Shown in pieces: positions 24,085 through 36,549 of a stretch of DNA of 64,000 bases (the first letter of the stretch is position 1; each line of letters begins with the position of its first letter). The position numbers and the translations under genes were made by a program. The notes under the pieces are model-generated. The model was not told where the DNA came from. It ran no database searches and was given only the letters and a program-made list of their open reading frames with translations. Origin of the DNA: Isoetes taiwanensis (lineage: Eukaryota; Streptophyta; Lycopodiopsida; Isoetales; Isoetaceae); the NCBI GenBank assembly GCA_021234155.1, contig JAJEKV010000638.1, positions 1 to 64,000 on the forward strand, written 5' to 3'.

Positions 24085-24393
24085 ATACGTGCTGCAGTGC
24101 GGGATCTCGCGAGCCCACCTTTGCCCCTTGCTGGCTACCGTGATCCCGGACACTATGGGATGCGGTATATGAGTGTATATATTTGTGTGTTTTTGCATTT
24201 CATATATTGGAACAGGTTTGTAGCCGGGGGTGATTGCTGCCACCTGTTTTCCCTCAAAACCAGCCGGGCGAGGGTCTTTTAATCCTGGTAGTAATCCGCT
24301 TGCTGCGCTTTTGTATTGGATCCCATAGGCCAGCATTGGTCTCAGGTGGGGCGATATGAAAATACCTTCCCTTCCTTCCTTCCTTCCTTCCTT
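24085..24393 (+). mobile_element. Retroposon 3' end (LINE or SINE) with (CTTC)n tail
   Basis: The block ends GATATGAAAATACCTTC and runs into about seven CTTC units (24365-24393). This is the same AAAATAC-CTTC signature that ends the 14.7-kb LINE and the 17.4-kb SINE. No RT motif or clear polymerase III boxes are seen, so I cannot decide between a truncated LINE and a SINE. Confidence 0.6.
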
Positions 24394-24394
24394 G

Positions 24395-24950
24395 CATGGC
24401 TTTGAGTCCCTGTAGTTGATGAAGTTTTTACCTTTTTATAATATTTGACTTGCCAAATACCTACTTTTGTAGTGAACTTGCCCAATATGAATAACTTTAA
24501 GAGTCTAATACTACTTTGGAATTGAGCTCAAAACTAGGAGATAAAAGCATTGATCTACTTAGTAGTGTATGCACACACTTCTACATTCTATGACATCAAT
24601 ATACTTGACATTTTGTTGAAGCTTTTGGTGACTATGTGAAGGTAGCCAAAATGTCATTATAAAATTTACCGCAAAATATAACATGAGTTTCATCTTCATC
24701 AAGACCATTAAGTCATAGGAAGGAATGTGATGCATATATAAATGATGAGATATCATTCTTATTCACGTTAAACATGTAGACTTATAAATGATTGTTGCTT
24801 TAAGATTAAACCGCTCTATACAATATTAAAATTTTGCTTAAGCCCCTCATGTAAGGTACTACATATAAGCTATGTCTAGTAAAGGCCCTTTTCGAGATAG
24901 CTATAGTATATTGCAAACTCTGTACCAGGGTCTAAGTTAGATATTGGGGT
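24395..24950. other. No recognisable gene
   Basis: AT-rich sequence with no supported feature. Confidence 0.6.
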
Positions 24951-24959
24951 ACAAAAAGC

Positions 24960-26320
24960 GCCGAGAAGCGAGGAGAAAGCACGCTAAGCGACCCGGCGCG
25001 CCCGATTTCCATGGCGCCTTTTAGGCGAACAATGATTTTGATTGTCGAGGTGTAATTATTCGCGTCCATTGTTACTAATTGAATTATACGGGCCAATTTG
25101 CTCCCCGATTACGCCGATTCACGCATTTTACAAATTGAAGCATCCTCTTCAAAGAAAGCACTCGACTTCTTTTTTCTTCTTTGCTTTTTTTTTAAGTATC
25201 TTCTTTTCTCATGGTGGTGAAGGAATCATCCCCGACAAAAATTTGAAATGGTTGGCGGAAAATGTAGCTGCAGATGACTGAAGCAGGTGTTTGGTCCGAG
25301 CCAATGGTTTCGTGCAAAATCAAAATCTACTATGTTAGCCCTCATTTGAAGCGAAATTGGGCCGGCTTGATCGATTTCTTCTATGGAGATAGAGGTGTCG
25401 AATAATGAATTGAGGGAAGCTAGTAGCATTATCATTTGCATGGGAAAAGCGTAGTGAAGTCCGGGCAGCATAACCACAGGAGGCTCATCGGGTTGATTGG
25501 GATGCTTACAAGAAACAGTCAATGTTTGGTCCGGGAGAAAAAGGGATGACATTGATGTTAAAAAGAAGATGTTAAAAGGACCAAAACTACAGTTGCTTCA
25601 TGCCAAAGTACACCTCTAGCTTCAGGGGATCAACACCTCAACTTGAATTTAAGGGAAAAAGGAGGTCGGTGTTCGAGGTTTTACGCTTCCAATTTAAGTT
25701 TCAACATTTATTTGATTGAAGAGGAGGTTAGTAAGTTGGAAACAGATTTGAACAACTGCATAACCGATCAGTAAAAATAATTAGTACCATTGAGGTAGAT
25801 AAGAACTCTTTAGCAAGGGAAGAGAGGATGATTGAGCATGGAAGGAAGCGAGATAGCAAGAATGGAGAATGAGTTATCCGCTTTGAATGCCAAAGCGAGA
25901 CAAGAATGATGGAGACCTCGGGCGATTGAAGACTTAAAGGCAAAAAATAAGTGGTGAAATATATTTTTGCTCTAAACCTGGAGGCTTGCCTTCCAAAGGT
26001 TAGTGTTGAAGCATTACGGAGGAGAAGGAAAAGAAGGAAAGATCAAAAACTTCACTGGAATTGAGATTGAGGAAAGCGGAAATACTTAGAAGCTGGGTAG
26101 ACAATTGATGGACTCGGATATATCAAAAATGTCTATCATAACTATGAAAAGCGAGGTTACTGGTTTCATGGAAGATGCATGTCTTTGCATGTGGATTGGT
26201 CTTCAATCAAAATATAAATTGAGTATGGCATTACCATGTGAACATGTCTATCACTTGGCATGTCGCATGCTTTGTATGAAAAGAAGACATGCTTGAGATG
26301 TTTGGGTAAAAGAAAGCTAG
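24960..26320 (+). pseudogene. Coiled-coil/RING-finger gene relic (copy 2)
   Basis: Decayed blocks occur in the order of the 12-kb copy. HRVDWDAYKK (about 25485) corresponds to VDWDSVEEF there. A heptad-rich stretch follows (IEEEVSKLETDLNNCITDQ near 25720; RMENELSALNAKARQ near 25870). A finger comes last, with PCEHVYHLACRMLCM (26234-26278) and, after a frameshift, KKTCLRCLGK. The finger retains C.H...H..C and C..C ligands. Many stops interrupt the frame. It sits directly upstream of another copy in the same direction. Confidence 0.55.
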
Positions 26321-26659
26321 GGTGTCTAAAAAAAATGCCCTTACATTATGTATAATGTAGGGCATGTAGGCAACCGCTTTTGTTATTTTTTGAATTTTAG
26401 TTAGTTGGGATATGCAATGATTAGGAGTAGCCATGTCGTCCAATTCAAAATTATGAGTGGCGTTGGCAACGAGCGGACCTTCATTGCAATTTTTAGGAGG
26501 AAGATTGCGAAGTGTTTCTGTTTAGGAAAAACATTGCCGCCCGTTCCATTTTTTGTGTTTGTGAGTGATCAACCAAGTAATTATTTGTAACTATTCTTCT
26601 TCCTCGAAATCCTTGCCCAAATCCAAGCAATGGGCCTTTGCCTCCTGGAAGGAAGTCAC

Positions 26660-28430
26660 CATTAAACAAAAAATTTGAAAATGGTCGATTCTAGCAAGAA
26701 AGCCGAAAAAACAAGAGGAAGGTTCAAACTTCGAGGAACCCGGGGGCCAAAAGAAGACTTATTTGTGAAGAACCCGGCTGTTGTGGAAGCAAAGCATGTA
26801 AGATGTGTCAATGCACGGATGAAATTTTTCGATTTACAACGGATAATGGACGAAAGCGTTGGGGGACCAAAGACATATGGGGGTTCAAAGAATCTAGCGT
26901 GAAGCGAGTGGGCGAGAACTTCTACAAACATTATGAAATGTTTTTGGTAAGCGGGGAGGTCACAAATGCGCCATGTATACTGAGTACTTTGCTCGTGCAT
27001 TTGCCCTTCAATTGCAGGTAAAAAGTAGATTGGGATACTCTTAAAGTTTTGGCCAAAGATTTGGCAAAGGGAGGAACAAAAGAATCGCTATTACTGAGGA
27101 AGAAATTGGGACCTCTAAATCCACATCCAAGGTTCCTAAATTTCAGCAAGGATTTTACCCTAAGGAAGAGCTTGAATTTGCAGAAACTTCATTTGCGGCG
27201 GTGTCATGGAGAGTTAATTAGCAAGCACATCAAGGTTGAAGAACCCGAAAATTCAGCGAGCGAGAATACGTGACAATATAAATAAGATTTCAGGAAGAAA
27301 GGATGCACATGAAGAGGACCTAGCACAGATACAAGAAGACATCAATAGTGTTCTCGACGACGCTAAGCAGAATAAGAGAGACATCAAGACTGTGCAGCAG
27401 GAGGTTGACCTCAGGGTAAAAATTAGTGGCTAAACTTAGCCAAATGGTGAAATTTTGGCCTTATTTGGAAAACAATCGGCTAAAGTATGTCCCTTTTTGG
27501 GCCAAAAAAAAGAAAATATTAGCCAAGTCTATTTCACAACTCACCTCCATTTTGTCCGACTTTAGCTAATTGCAAGAAAGTATAAGTGCCAAAAATTGGA
27601 AAGTTTAGCCAAAACTTAGAAGCTTTTACGTCAAAATTTGGCGTACTTTAGCCAAATTAGTCTATAAACTTTGTTTCTACCATGCTCTATTAATATTTAG
27701 GTCTTGAATTAGTGCAAAATAGTCAAATGATAGAAGATTTTTATATTTTTTAATAAAAATTTAGCCAAATGTAAGAAAGTCTGGTCATAAAATTTGAAAA
27801 GTTTAGCTTAACGATAGAAGCTTTCACCTCAACTTTTGGCATACTTTAGCCAAGTCTATTTCACCACTTTGGATATAAAAGTTCCTTAATTTTTTCCCTG
27901 GTTGACCTTTTGATGAGGGATAGAACTAGGAAGGAAGAAATGCTGAAAAGAATTCAGGAGCCATTGGAGAAAGCCATTCGGGAAAAGGAGTTATGTGAAA
28001 GAGGATTGAAGAACTTGAGGAGGCTCACAAAGTTCAGTTTGAGTCTTTATGAGACGGCTTGATGATATGCATAAGTACATGATGCATTCTACGTGTGATT
28101 CTCCTTCAGCCCAAAACAAGCTTAGTGATCTCTCGGTGAAGAAAAATTCATATCATTGCATGGATGTGTGTTTTGTAGTAATGGCTTTGCTAATAATGAA
28201 CCTATCCTAGTTGCTCCATGCGAGCATTCATTTCATATCTTCATTTCTCATATTCTATTCCTCTTGGACTATCGCCCAAGAGCATGCAAATGGGAATGAA
28301 AACATTTCAAAGATCTTGGGTGTGTACACTAGAGGTAAGCATGATATTTCATGATTTATGTTTAATTTCTTTGCACCCGGGATTCTTGCAATGTAGAATC
28401 CATTTACATGTAGAATCGATTTACATGTAG
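26660..28430 (+). pseudogene. Coiled-coil/RING-finger gene relic (copy 3)
   Basis: The frame 26675-26902 has a basic start, then KHVRCVNARMKFFDLQRIMD. SVKRVGENFYKHYEMFLVSG aligns in pattern with the helical block of the 12-kb copy (KR....F...Y). After a probable intron comes VDWDTLKVLAKDLAKGGTKE. A coiled coil (27236-27420, ending at a GGGTAAAA donor) resumes near 27.9 kb as KEEMLKRIQEPLEKAIREKE. The finger is CVFCSNGFANNEPILV then APCEHSFHIF (28216-28245), with the last cysteine pair eroded. It is better preserved than copy 2 but still frameshifted. Confidence 0.6.
27421..27900 (+). other. Probable intron of RING copy 3 with degenerate internal repeats
   Basis: This stretch between two coiled-coil segments repeats words such as TTAGCCAAA, AAGTTTAGCC and GGCATACTTTAGCCAA in a loose array. 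The motif differs from the GTACTT type but has the same low-complexity style. Confidence 0.45.
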
Positions 28431-28879
28431 ATTCTTTGCACTTAAGGTTTTGCTACAACATGTAGGAGTGTCTTGGTTATTTTATACTTATAGTTCCATG
28501 GCTTGCATGTCATACATATATGTGTTTCTTACATACATGTTGTACATTCACGATATAGGGTCCTAGATGTAGAACTTAAATACATAAAATTAGTTGTGTC
28601 TTCGAAGTTTTTGTGGCGAGAACATTTAGAGGTATTTTATGTAATGTTTGATGTGTACATGTGCATACATTGGAGCACATTCATGTACATTACATGTACA
28701 TTCCATCTAGATAAATAAATTTGTTTACATGTGTATGTACTCAAAGTACTCAATGTAGATCGAGTTCTAGTAATATGTCGACTATTGATATGTAGAGAAC
28801 AGTTAGAGAGTGATTAGTTTGAGGCCCGATATCATTTGTTATGTGATTTATTTTTGAGCTTCAAAGTGCCAAAAACAAG

Positions 28880-29519
28880 CGAAAGGTATTTCGTTTTCAA
28901 ATTGTTTTGCATTGTGTCGGAGGAAGCAATTTCTTATTCTTGGTTCGGTTTTCACAGTTTTGGAGGTTCCAAAGAAAATTGAGGTGCAAGATGTAGCCGA
29001 GGGAAAAAAGCGTTGATTGAAGAAAAAGCAAAATCACTATTCCGTGGTGTCTGAGGTTGAGGAGGCGGCACCAGTGCATGGTGACATTCAGTTATGGCGA
29101 GGAACTTCGAGAGATTGAGGGAGGTGCTAAGGCCACATCTTCAAAAGTAAAGGCGGCGGCCAGAAAATGTGACTCCAACGAAGAAGTCCACGCCTAAAAA
29201 GCCACGAGGAAGAAGACAATTAAAGTAGTAGAAAGCAGGTAAAGAAAGCATTTTATTTCCGAAGGCAGAAGCGGTAGAGAAGTCCATGACATCCTATGTT
29301 TTACAGTGTCGTAATGAAGAGGAATCTTAGAGCATCAAGATGTAGAAGCGGGATACTCTTAAGTTTGTGTCAAATCTTGCCCCCGACATAGTAAAGGACA
29401 GCGAATTTCATGACAATGAGAAATCAAGAGAGGTTGAAGGCGAGGATTGGACCTAATAAGAATGCGAGGAGGGAAACCAAAAAGATGGGAAGGAAATGGA
29501 TACCGACTCAGAAACAGGT
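28880..29519 (+). pseudogene. Basic protein relic interrupted by the LTR element
   Basis: Fragments read EVEEAAPVHGDIQLW (about 29055), PTKKSTPKKPRGRRQ (about 29175) and LKFVSNLAPDIVKDSEFHDN (about 29360). A segment ending DTDSETG runs straight into the LTR at 29520. The lysine/proline-rich middle resembles a nuclear localisation region. The right flank of the element (43214) resumes with TVSAGRMISE and then GT, consistent with one exon split by insertion. The family is uncertain. It may be the N-terminus of a Ulp1-type or RING-type gene like its neighbours. Confidence 0.4.
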
Positions 29520-30119
29520 TGTTTGGGGTCTGGGTTCGGGAACTCCTGCAAGACAGCCCTCTGTGAGGACCCTTGGATCTAACAGGAGAATCCGGGGGGC
29601 TATGTCACGCGGGATTTGCAAAAAGAATAAGAAAGAAGAACATAACAAAAAGAGAACAATGAGATCACAATAATGAGCTTCCTTGATGTCAATGAAGATA
29701 CATGAACTCTCGCAATCGAGAGAAAACTGGAATGAGACAAGACTCAAAACTCATCTAAAAACTCATGTGCTAGCTCTACTCATATATATAGTACAATGGC
29801 CTTTGGCCCAATATAGACACTCTGACTGATTTGATTGCCGACTCACGGAAGGAGGCCTTTATTTGAGGAATCTTTGGCGGTGCCTCTTGAAGTGCCTGAA
29901 ATGACGCTGACGCTGACGCTGACGCAGGCGGTGACGGGCCGTCACTTGTCTAAGCGCCTCCTCTTGGTAGCAGACACGGGCTTTGACTGCGTGGTGCGCC
30001 GCCCAGTCTTCTATTTGGGCCTTTGACGCCCGTAATTCGGTGCCATGTGGATCATTGGCCTTGACTTGGTCCGTCAGTATGCATGAATAGTCCCGTACCG
30101 GGGAGGCCTGGGACTAACA
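29520..30119 (-). repeat. 3' LTR of the outer element
   Basis: It aligns over its full length with 42626-43213, including AATGAGCTTCCTTGATGTCA and CAATGGCCTTTGGCCCAATA identically. It carries a TATATATA box (29782-29790) and a short (GACGCT)n run near 29903 that is missing from the other copy. Confidence 0.9.
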
Positions 30120-30320
30120 CTCCCCACCAAAGCGACACTCGAGTGAAGAAAAAGGAGAAGTGTTCAGAGGCGAGGAAACCAGCGGTTTTGAAAGTGATCC
30201 TCACGGGAATGAGGGCCGGGCACCATTATGGTAATTACCAATGAGGTCCACGGCGATTTTGAAGCGTCCGGGTGTTGAGCCCAAGGGCGGGATCTGCATC
30301 AATGAGGAATTTTAGAGCCA

Positions 30321-32346
30321 CTATGTCTTCCGGGGCAGCATGGGCTTCAAGGAACGAAGGCGGCACTCCATGAGAAAGGCGGTCGAAGACCAAAGGCCTT
30401 GTGGCGGCATTGGGTTGCAATAAAAAATGGGACGCTGTCGATTTAAGGAGCTTACCAGGATGCTTCTGAGAGCAGCACAAAAACCGGCTTGACGGTGAAC
30501 TGAAGGGTCTGGTGAGGTGGCGGCATGTTGCAAGAAGGTATCAAGGCCATGAAGAGCATCAGCGGGCCGTTGCCATCCCCGCTCATTAGCAATATAGATC
30601 CAATTGGTAGTGTGGTCCAAGGTGGCACCATCCTCCCAATCGGAGCGTCGGACAAAACGAGGATCCCACCGGAGATCCATCGAGATCTGAGGAAGAGTAC
30701 ACCCTGCGTGGCCGTCCAGAACCTTTGTCCAAAAAGGAAGACGCCAGTCGGAGGTTAAAAATCTGGGGCATGGAGGGACACCCAATGAAGCATACGGAGA
30801 GTGAGCCATGCCCGTGGGCGTAGGCTGCTGAGCCTGCTCCCTGAATTCACGCACAAGGTCGGGATCAAGAGCTTTGCACCACTGATCCCACTCAGAAGTA
30901 GAGAGCTGAGTATAGACAGGCGGACTATCCCATCCCGTGGGTATTGTCTTGCTGTCCAGAAGGGCACGCAATTGATTGTAGCCTGTCAAATGTTGCATAT
31001 AAACTTGGGCAAACGGAAGATCTTCAGGATGCCCAAGATTCTTTCTCACCTGTTCCAGCGTTTCAGCTTGCCAGAGAGGTAAATGCTGAGCAAGCTCGGG
31101 CATGTACTCCTGATGAAGAGTGTGAGTCCGATCATGATTGCTAAGATACGGGTTGTTGTCCAATAACAACCAATGAGCCTGGGAGTCGCCCTGAAAGTTT
31201 TGATGTGGCCCATCACGAAATTTTTCCTGTGTGTCAGCCAGATAGAAGTCATGAAAGATGTACGCCATTGGCTGAACAACTCTGAATGTGATTAAATCGG
31301 GGTCTTCACAGTGAATGAGGTCGAAGACTAAAAGAGCACAGAGTAAGCCTTTGTCTTCAACTGAGAGGTCTGGCCAAATTCGAAGAAAATCCTCAGTGCG
31401 CATGTGGGCATCAACCTGACCATTCGCCGCATACCACTTGAAAAGAAAGAGGTGGCGTCGGGCAACCACATAATCTAGGTAACTGGAAGGAATAGCGAAA
31501 TCCACAGACTGGTGGAGGGCAATATTAAGATAGCCCTCTTGTTTAGTTAGGGCCTCTTCTGCAGATTGGACAGCTTGCTGGAGCTGATTTTCAAGATCGC
31601 GGATCCTGTTGTCCTTTTCTACGGAAGGCGTGGCCGATCACGCGGACCCGTTCGGAGGGCGTGGCATGTGAAGAGGATTGCCGGGGAGTATGGAGTGAAG
31701 CTTTGCAATCTCTGCATCATCAGGTATCTTTTATTTTTTTGGCCTCCGTGAGTTGTTCCTGAAGAGGCGTGAGTTATTGAGTTGACATGGAGCATGCGAG
31801 CATCTAAAGAGGTGATTTGGCGTCCGCAGCGCCATAAGGTCATGGGCTTGGGTGGTGTAATCTTTGGGAAAGCTCTATACGGCGTGTCAAGCTTAGCAAT
31901 GTCTTTATCCTTGTCAACCAAAAGAGTCTCCCGTGTCTTGACCTGCTCCAACAATTCCTGAATGGTGGTTTGCAATTGAGCTTTCTTGATCGGCCAAAGC
32001 CGGTGTTTCGATCGTGGGCATTCTTTAGATCCTCATGGACTGTAAAGAGCCCATGCTTTCTTGAAGCTTGTCCTCTAGAGTGTGAATTTAGCGTGTTAGC
32101 GGCTTGAAGGTCTCTGTGAGCTGCATCCCAGGCTTCCGGGGGACGTGCGTGAACACCATTCATGAGGACTTCGAGATTCACGGAACTTGAGTATAGCAGC
32201 TTGAACATCCTGGCGGTATTGAGGGAGTCTGGCGAGGATGGGGGAGGTGCCAGGGGGTTGTTTGGGAGTGTTTGGGACGTTTGAGAGACATGATGAGGCC
32301 CCGGAGGGTGTGGCGGCTCACCGAATATATATGACCCCTGGTGCAT
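30321..32346 (-). CDS. Unknown retrotransposon protein: coiled coil plus about 394-residue domain
   Basis: A probable start at 32346 (MHQGSYIFGEPPH) leads into a segment broken by frameshifts near 31.99 and 31.65 kb. Helical heptad-like pieces include TIQELLEQVKTRETLLVDKD and IRDLENQLQQAVQSAEEALT. The latter continues in frame into a long open frame to the stop at 30321 (394 codons from the ATG at 31505). The domain has SYLDYVVARRHLFLFKWYA, DLSVEDKGLLCALLVFDLIH and DDLPFAQVYM-like blocks, many Trp, His and Pro residues, and no zinc knuckle, DTG protease or RT motif. Its position near the 3' LTR and after gag makes it an extra ORF. I do not recognise the family. It is the longest uninterrupted frame in the window. 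Confidence 0.6.
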
Positions 32347-32550
32347 TATACATAGGGGACTTTCCCCTCCCATGGCGACCATCTCGCCATGAGCGTGAAC
32401 CCTCCATCTAACCCGGGCGCGTCTACATAGAGGCCGGTGAAGGACACGGAGGGTCATTCTGCCCACGCCGATGGGCCCTACGTCCACCCGGAAGCATGAA
32501 TACAAGGTTAGCATACAACATAAATCACATATAAACAACCACCACGAGGG

Positions 32551-33814
32551 TGGCACATCCATCCAGTACCAGCGGCAAAGAATATGCATCTAAACTAAGA
32601 AAACACCCAAAACCCGGTTCTACCCCGGCTCGGACTCTAGTGAGGGCGGTGACGGTGGGTCTCGGGGAGATCAGCGAGGGGTAGAGAGTCTTGGCATGGC
32701 GTTGGCGGCATAGAACATCGGCTAGGCTGGTCCACTCCATCGCCCCTCCCTGTGCACACTTTGCGGATAGGTCGATTCACGCTGTATGGCCGCTATAGCC
32801 TTCGAGGAGAAGCAGCGGACTCAAGGTATCACCCTTTGAGCCTACTCGGGTTCATGACACTGGTAGGATGATGGGCAGGTCGGGGGCGTCCCCTTCGGGA
32901 TCCACGGTGGTTCCATGGGTGAGCTAGAGGACACGTGCCGCGTCAGCGACCCCCGCATCCGTACCCGACTTACTCACCCTAAATCTACTCAAAGTGCATG
33001 GTGCCCCATACGGGTCACACTGCGCCCATGGAGTGTCAGACCCATACCCGGCCCTCTACGTGATCGGCTATCAGGCCTAGCCCACTGTAGGAGTCTCAGG
33101 AGCCTTTTATGCTCGTGCGAGACCCCACCCCCTACTTCACCACTGTGTCCCTTGTCCGGTGCTAAGCCAGACCATAGCGTCTATGACCCGGTGGGCTCTT
33201 GTGCACAGGCCGAATCTAGTAGGGTGTTAACGGAAGTACTAGGAGCATTCTATACCCAAGCTCAGAGGCCTCTACCCCCCTTTTAATCCCTGTTTACTGG
33301 AACTACTAAACTAACTCATAGAGACATCGACCATCCCATAACAGAGCATCATTCATAATTGAAAAGTATTCCTAATTACCAAAGAAGGGTTAATCTCAAC
33401 CAAAACTAGCCAGAAAAGAATACTAGAGTATTATTCTACAATTTGCAAGTTAAGCTACCACTAACTTAGGGTTTAATTTGGACCCGTTGTCAGGGGCTTC
33501 CATAGTGATATCTTTGGGGTAGCAGCGACAGGTAGAGGGTGTCTTGGCGATTGGGAGATGTTCAGCAACTGTGCTCTGAGCGCTCAGCTGCTCCTTGGTG
33601 CTGGCTGGGTCGAAATTGGGGTACAGATGGGGGTGGCGCTGCCTTTGGTGGCTCAGTTTAGAAACCCCCATGCTGGCCACTCAGGTTATGCCAAATGGCG
33701 TCTTTCCACCATTAGGTGACTTAATAGCAAGTATTTAGATAATTATCCTTTATAATTAATTTAACATAGCTAATTAAATCCCTTGTGGCCAACCCCCTAG
33801 GTTATCATACCCCA
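32551..33814 (-). repeat. 3' LTR of the inner element
   Basis: It aligns with 38979-40215 at high identity, for example TAGCTACCACTAAC-type blocks near 33450 and 39870. Open frames across it, such as 32915-33286 on the plus strand, are noncoding by-products. Minus-strand words such as TTAGCTATG and GGCAGC/CCAGCATGGGGGTT recur in the LTR at 63.4 kb. Confidence 0.85.
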
Positions 33815-33824
33815 GGTGGCGTAT

Positions 33825-35056
33825 CTATATCGAGGTCGGCCATAGCCAGCTGGGCAGTCTGCGTAACATAAGGACAATTGTGCATAAAGTGCCCAGGCCG
33901 CATACACCTGTAGCATGCCTTATCCTGACGGAGCTGTTCTCGGGCCTCTTTAGGAATTGACTGTAAGAGGTTCCGTACTTCCTTACCGACATTGCTCTGT
34001 TTATCCGCCGTGGTGAAGATAACTTTCTTTTCCTGGCGGCCATAGGAATTATCTTTGAGAGGGGCCGGGCTTGGTGGCCGGTGGTTTTGCGGTGTGGTGT
34101 GGATGGAGGGTTGCAGTAGTGGCGGGGCGGATCTTGGTTCCTTGGTGTGTCCTCCTCGAGGCTCAATGCCTTAGCCTCAGCCTCAGCCTCAGCAACTGAT
34201 TTCGGGTCTATAGCCTTAACCATTCGTTTGATTGATGGGGCCAACCCTTCAATATAGCCCTCTACGGCTCTCTTTTCATTCATACACGGTACATACTGAC
34301 CTCGGTAGCATAAATTCATCGGTGTAAGCCTGGCCGACATACCCTTATGCTCCAACCTATAAAAGGTGCGAATTTTAGCGACATTTGTGCGCCGCGAGGC
34401 ACATAATGCGGCTTGAATGCTTTGGCAAACTTTACGAAGTTGCATCTGCTCTGTCGGATGCTTGGCCACAGCATAGCCCTTCCACCAAATACGAGTAGCT
34501 CTGTAAAGGTTGGTGGTGGCAACCTTTCTGTATCCTTCTCGGGTCATGCCATAAGACTTCCCAAACTCCTTCATCTCGTCCAACGAGGATTACGCATTGA
34601 TCCGCCTCTGGATTTCCCATCAAAACTGGGCCAATTTCCTATTCTTCTATATACTAGTTATAGCTGTATCAACTGTCTTACGGTATTCCTTATCCCGGCG
34701 CTTTGCATGGTCACCAGCTGATACCGATGAATCAGAAGACACCGAAGTGGTCGAGCGTGAGGAAGTAGCACTATCCTTAGAGGAACTTCGGTGACGCTTA
34801 GTATGAGGCCTCCTTGGTGCGGGTACAGGACTGGCTCCAGGGGAGGCGGTGTTGTCTTGGTGGACTTCGGTGGTAGCGGAGGGTAACTTCCGGTCCATCT
34901 TCTGGGTTTCTTTGCGGTGGGTTGGCATGCAATACATAGGCCTGTAACTCGCTGAGCTGCCTTTTCATTAACATCAGTTCCTGTTCAGGTGTCAGCCTAC
35001 TGGCGTTAGAGGGTGTCTGCCAGGCGGCGTTACGGGCACCGTCTAAATTGAGCATG
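33825..35056 (-). pseudogene. Gag of the inner LTR element (capsid plus zinc knuckle)
   Basis: Three frames in sequence make up this gag. An N-terminal part (35055-34798) has LTPEQELMLMKRQLSELQAY. A Ser/Arg-rich linker (34937-34647) includes KRHRSSSKDSATSSRSTTS. A capsid-like part (34583 leftward) has IWWKGYAVAKHPTEQ, YRLEHKGMSARLTPMNL, YIEGLAPSIKRMVKAIDP and an EAEAEAKALSLEE tail. After another frameshift the zinc knuckle CYRCMRPGHFMHNC (33915-33874) has intact CX2CX4HX4C spacing. Gag packages element RNA into particles. It ends near ADLDIDTPPGV, almost touching the LTR, so there is no room for pol. At least two frameshifts are present. Confidence 0.8.
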
Positions 35057-35386
35057 AAAAAGGTATAAGCATATTTATAACATATAAATTCTTACAAATT
35101 TTATCATGTCGGACAACAGGGTAGAGAAAGAACATAAGGAAAATTTATTATTATAAGAGGAAAAACTTTCCTATTACAGTTTCACACCTGAGTACTGCCA
35201 AAAGTTGATACAGAAGTATTACACAAGGACAACATGATACAACTGATGCTTAAAGTTGAGCTCACATACAGTATATAACACAAAAAGAAACTAGAAAGAC
35301 CCGGCCTAGGGGTTCGCAAAGGGGTATAGGATTGAATAGCGAACACTCTCACGCACAGCCCTAACGAGCTTGTAGCGTGCCCAGGC

Positions 35387-35800
35387 CTAGACAATGACTG
35401 GTTGGTATTCCCACGTTGGGCTAATAATGAGGAGATTGAAAAGCCTCCTCAAAGCATAAAAGAGTTGCCCGCGGTGGTCGTTAAGCGTCCTCGAAGGCCG
35501 TGCACAGTAGCATGCTCGGTAGTCCCATAATGCGGCGCGAGTTTTCTTCAAGTCCTCAAAAGCTCTGTCCCTGAGGATATTAACTATCTCCATCCCTTTG
35601 GCTGGATCATAGGGTTCTCCTGGTGGCGGGGATCCATCTCGTAACCTTCATCCCATTCAGGATATTCTCCATATCTTTGGCCATAGTCCTGTTCGGGCCC
35701 CCCTGGATCCTCCATCCTGATCAGATCTGTAATCCTCTCTTCATATTCTAGAAGTGTCTCTTCTGCAAGACAATGGTAATGAATATAGAACATTCCGTAA
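35387..35800 (-). CDS. Unknown acidic ORF of the inner element
   Basis: Two adjoining frames (35793-35584 and 35593-35387) join as one. The first has LLEYEERITDLIRMEDPGGP and a Tyr/Glu-rich stretch. The second has VNILRDRAFEDLKKTRAALW and LFYALRRLFNLL, then a stop. A good 3' splice site (TTGTCTTGCAG) lies at about 35768-35758 on the minus strand, just upstream. I do not recognise the protein. It may be the N-terminal part of the gag polyprotein. Confidence 0.4.
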
Positions 35801-35990
35801 TTCCATTATATTCTAAACGCCAATAATTAGAAGAAGACATCATGGAAAAGAACAATTCTCAATTGTATTCATCAAGACAGTAATCACAATTGATGAGAAA
35901 AGGGGTATATTATATTATAGATTGGCTAAAGAATTTGCCAAGCCAAAATTTTACAATCATACACAATACAAAAATGCGTAGTACAATTAT

Positions 35991-36543
35991 TTAGGAACTA
36001 GGTCCTCCCTCTTCATTTGTAGGCCTAGGAGGTGGTGGTGGCGGTCGGTGTCGCAGCAGAGTCACCCCGGGGTCTACTGTGGCAGCCGCAATGGATGCAA
36101 CCTCTGGTGGATAAGCAACAGCCAATGGGGCTGCCGTAAGGAGCTTCATGCTCATCCAGGGTGCAATATCCTGGCCCAAGGCCGTCAAGGCAAGATCCCG
36201 TCGCCGCAGTACATAAATAAGCGTCACGATGGGGAGCTTCTTGTGCCCGACCAATGTGGAAAACGGAGGGTCCACCATGAAGCTTCAGCCTCCGGCCCTA
36301 AATCTCGGGCTATAAAAAGAACTTGGCCCTGCCGAAAGGCTGATAAGAAGAAGCGGGTAAGGTGGTTTCCCAATACCTTCCCTTGTGGGGTCTCGGACGT
36401 GGCCACTTCTTTGTCCAAATCCATAGGGACTTCTTCTTCCTTAAGTTCTGTTGCTCCTCCTTCAAATGAGTAGGATTATGGTACAAATCCTCTCCCTCGT
36501 CATCCGGGCAGGGGAACCTCAACCATATTGATATTTGGGACAT
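35991..36543 (-). CDS. Unknown Pro-rich ORF of the inner element, frameshifted
   Basis: Frames 36424-36224 and 36278-35991 overlap and read as one protein. The first has DLDKEVATSETPQGKVLGNH and QVLFIARDLGPEAEASW. The second has LVGHKKLPIVTLIYVLRRRD and ends RPPPPPPRPTNEEGGPSS. The helical block followed by a proline tail recalls the 'putative plant transposon protein' seen in gag-like elements, but I cannot assign it. Frame 36543-36310 overlaps in a third frame. Confidence 0.35.
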
Positions 36544-36549
36544 GAGGGT

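Noticed and set aside
32915-33286. 123-codon plus-strand open frame
   Set aside because: It lies wholly inside an LTR, is not kept open in the partner LTR, and has no protein features.
36048-36473. 141-codon plus-strand open frame
   Set aside because: The minus-strand frames over the same bases have better protein character and follow the element's coding strand.
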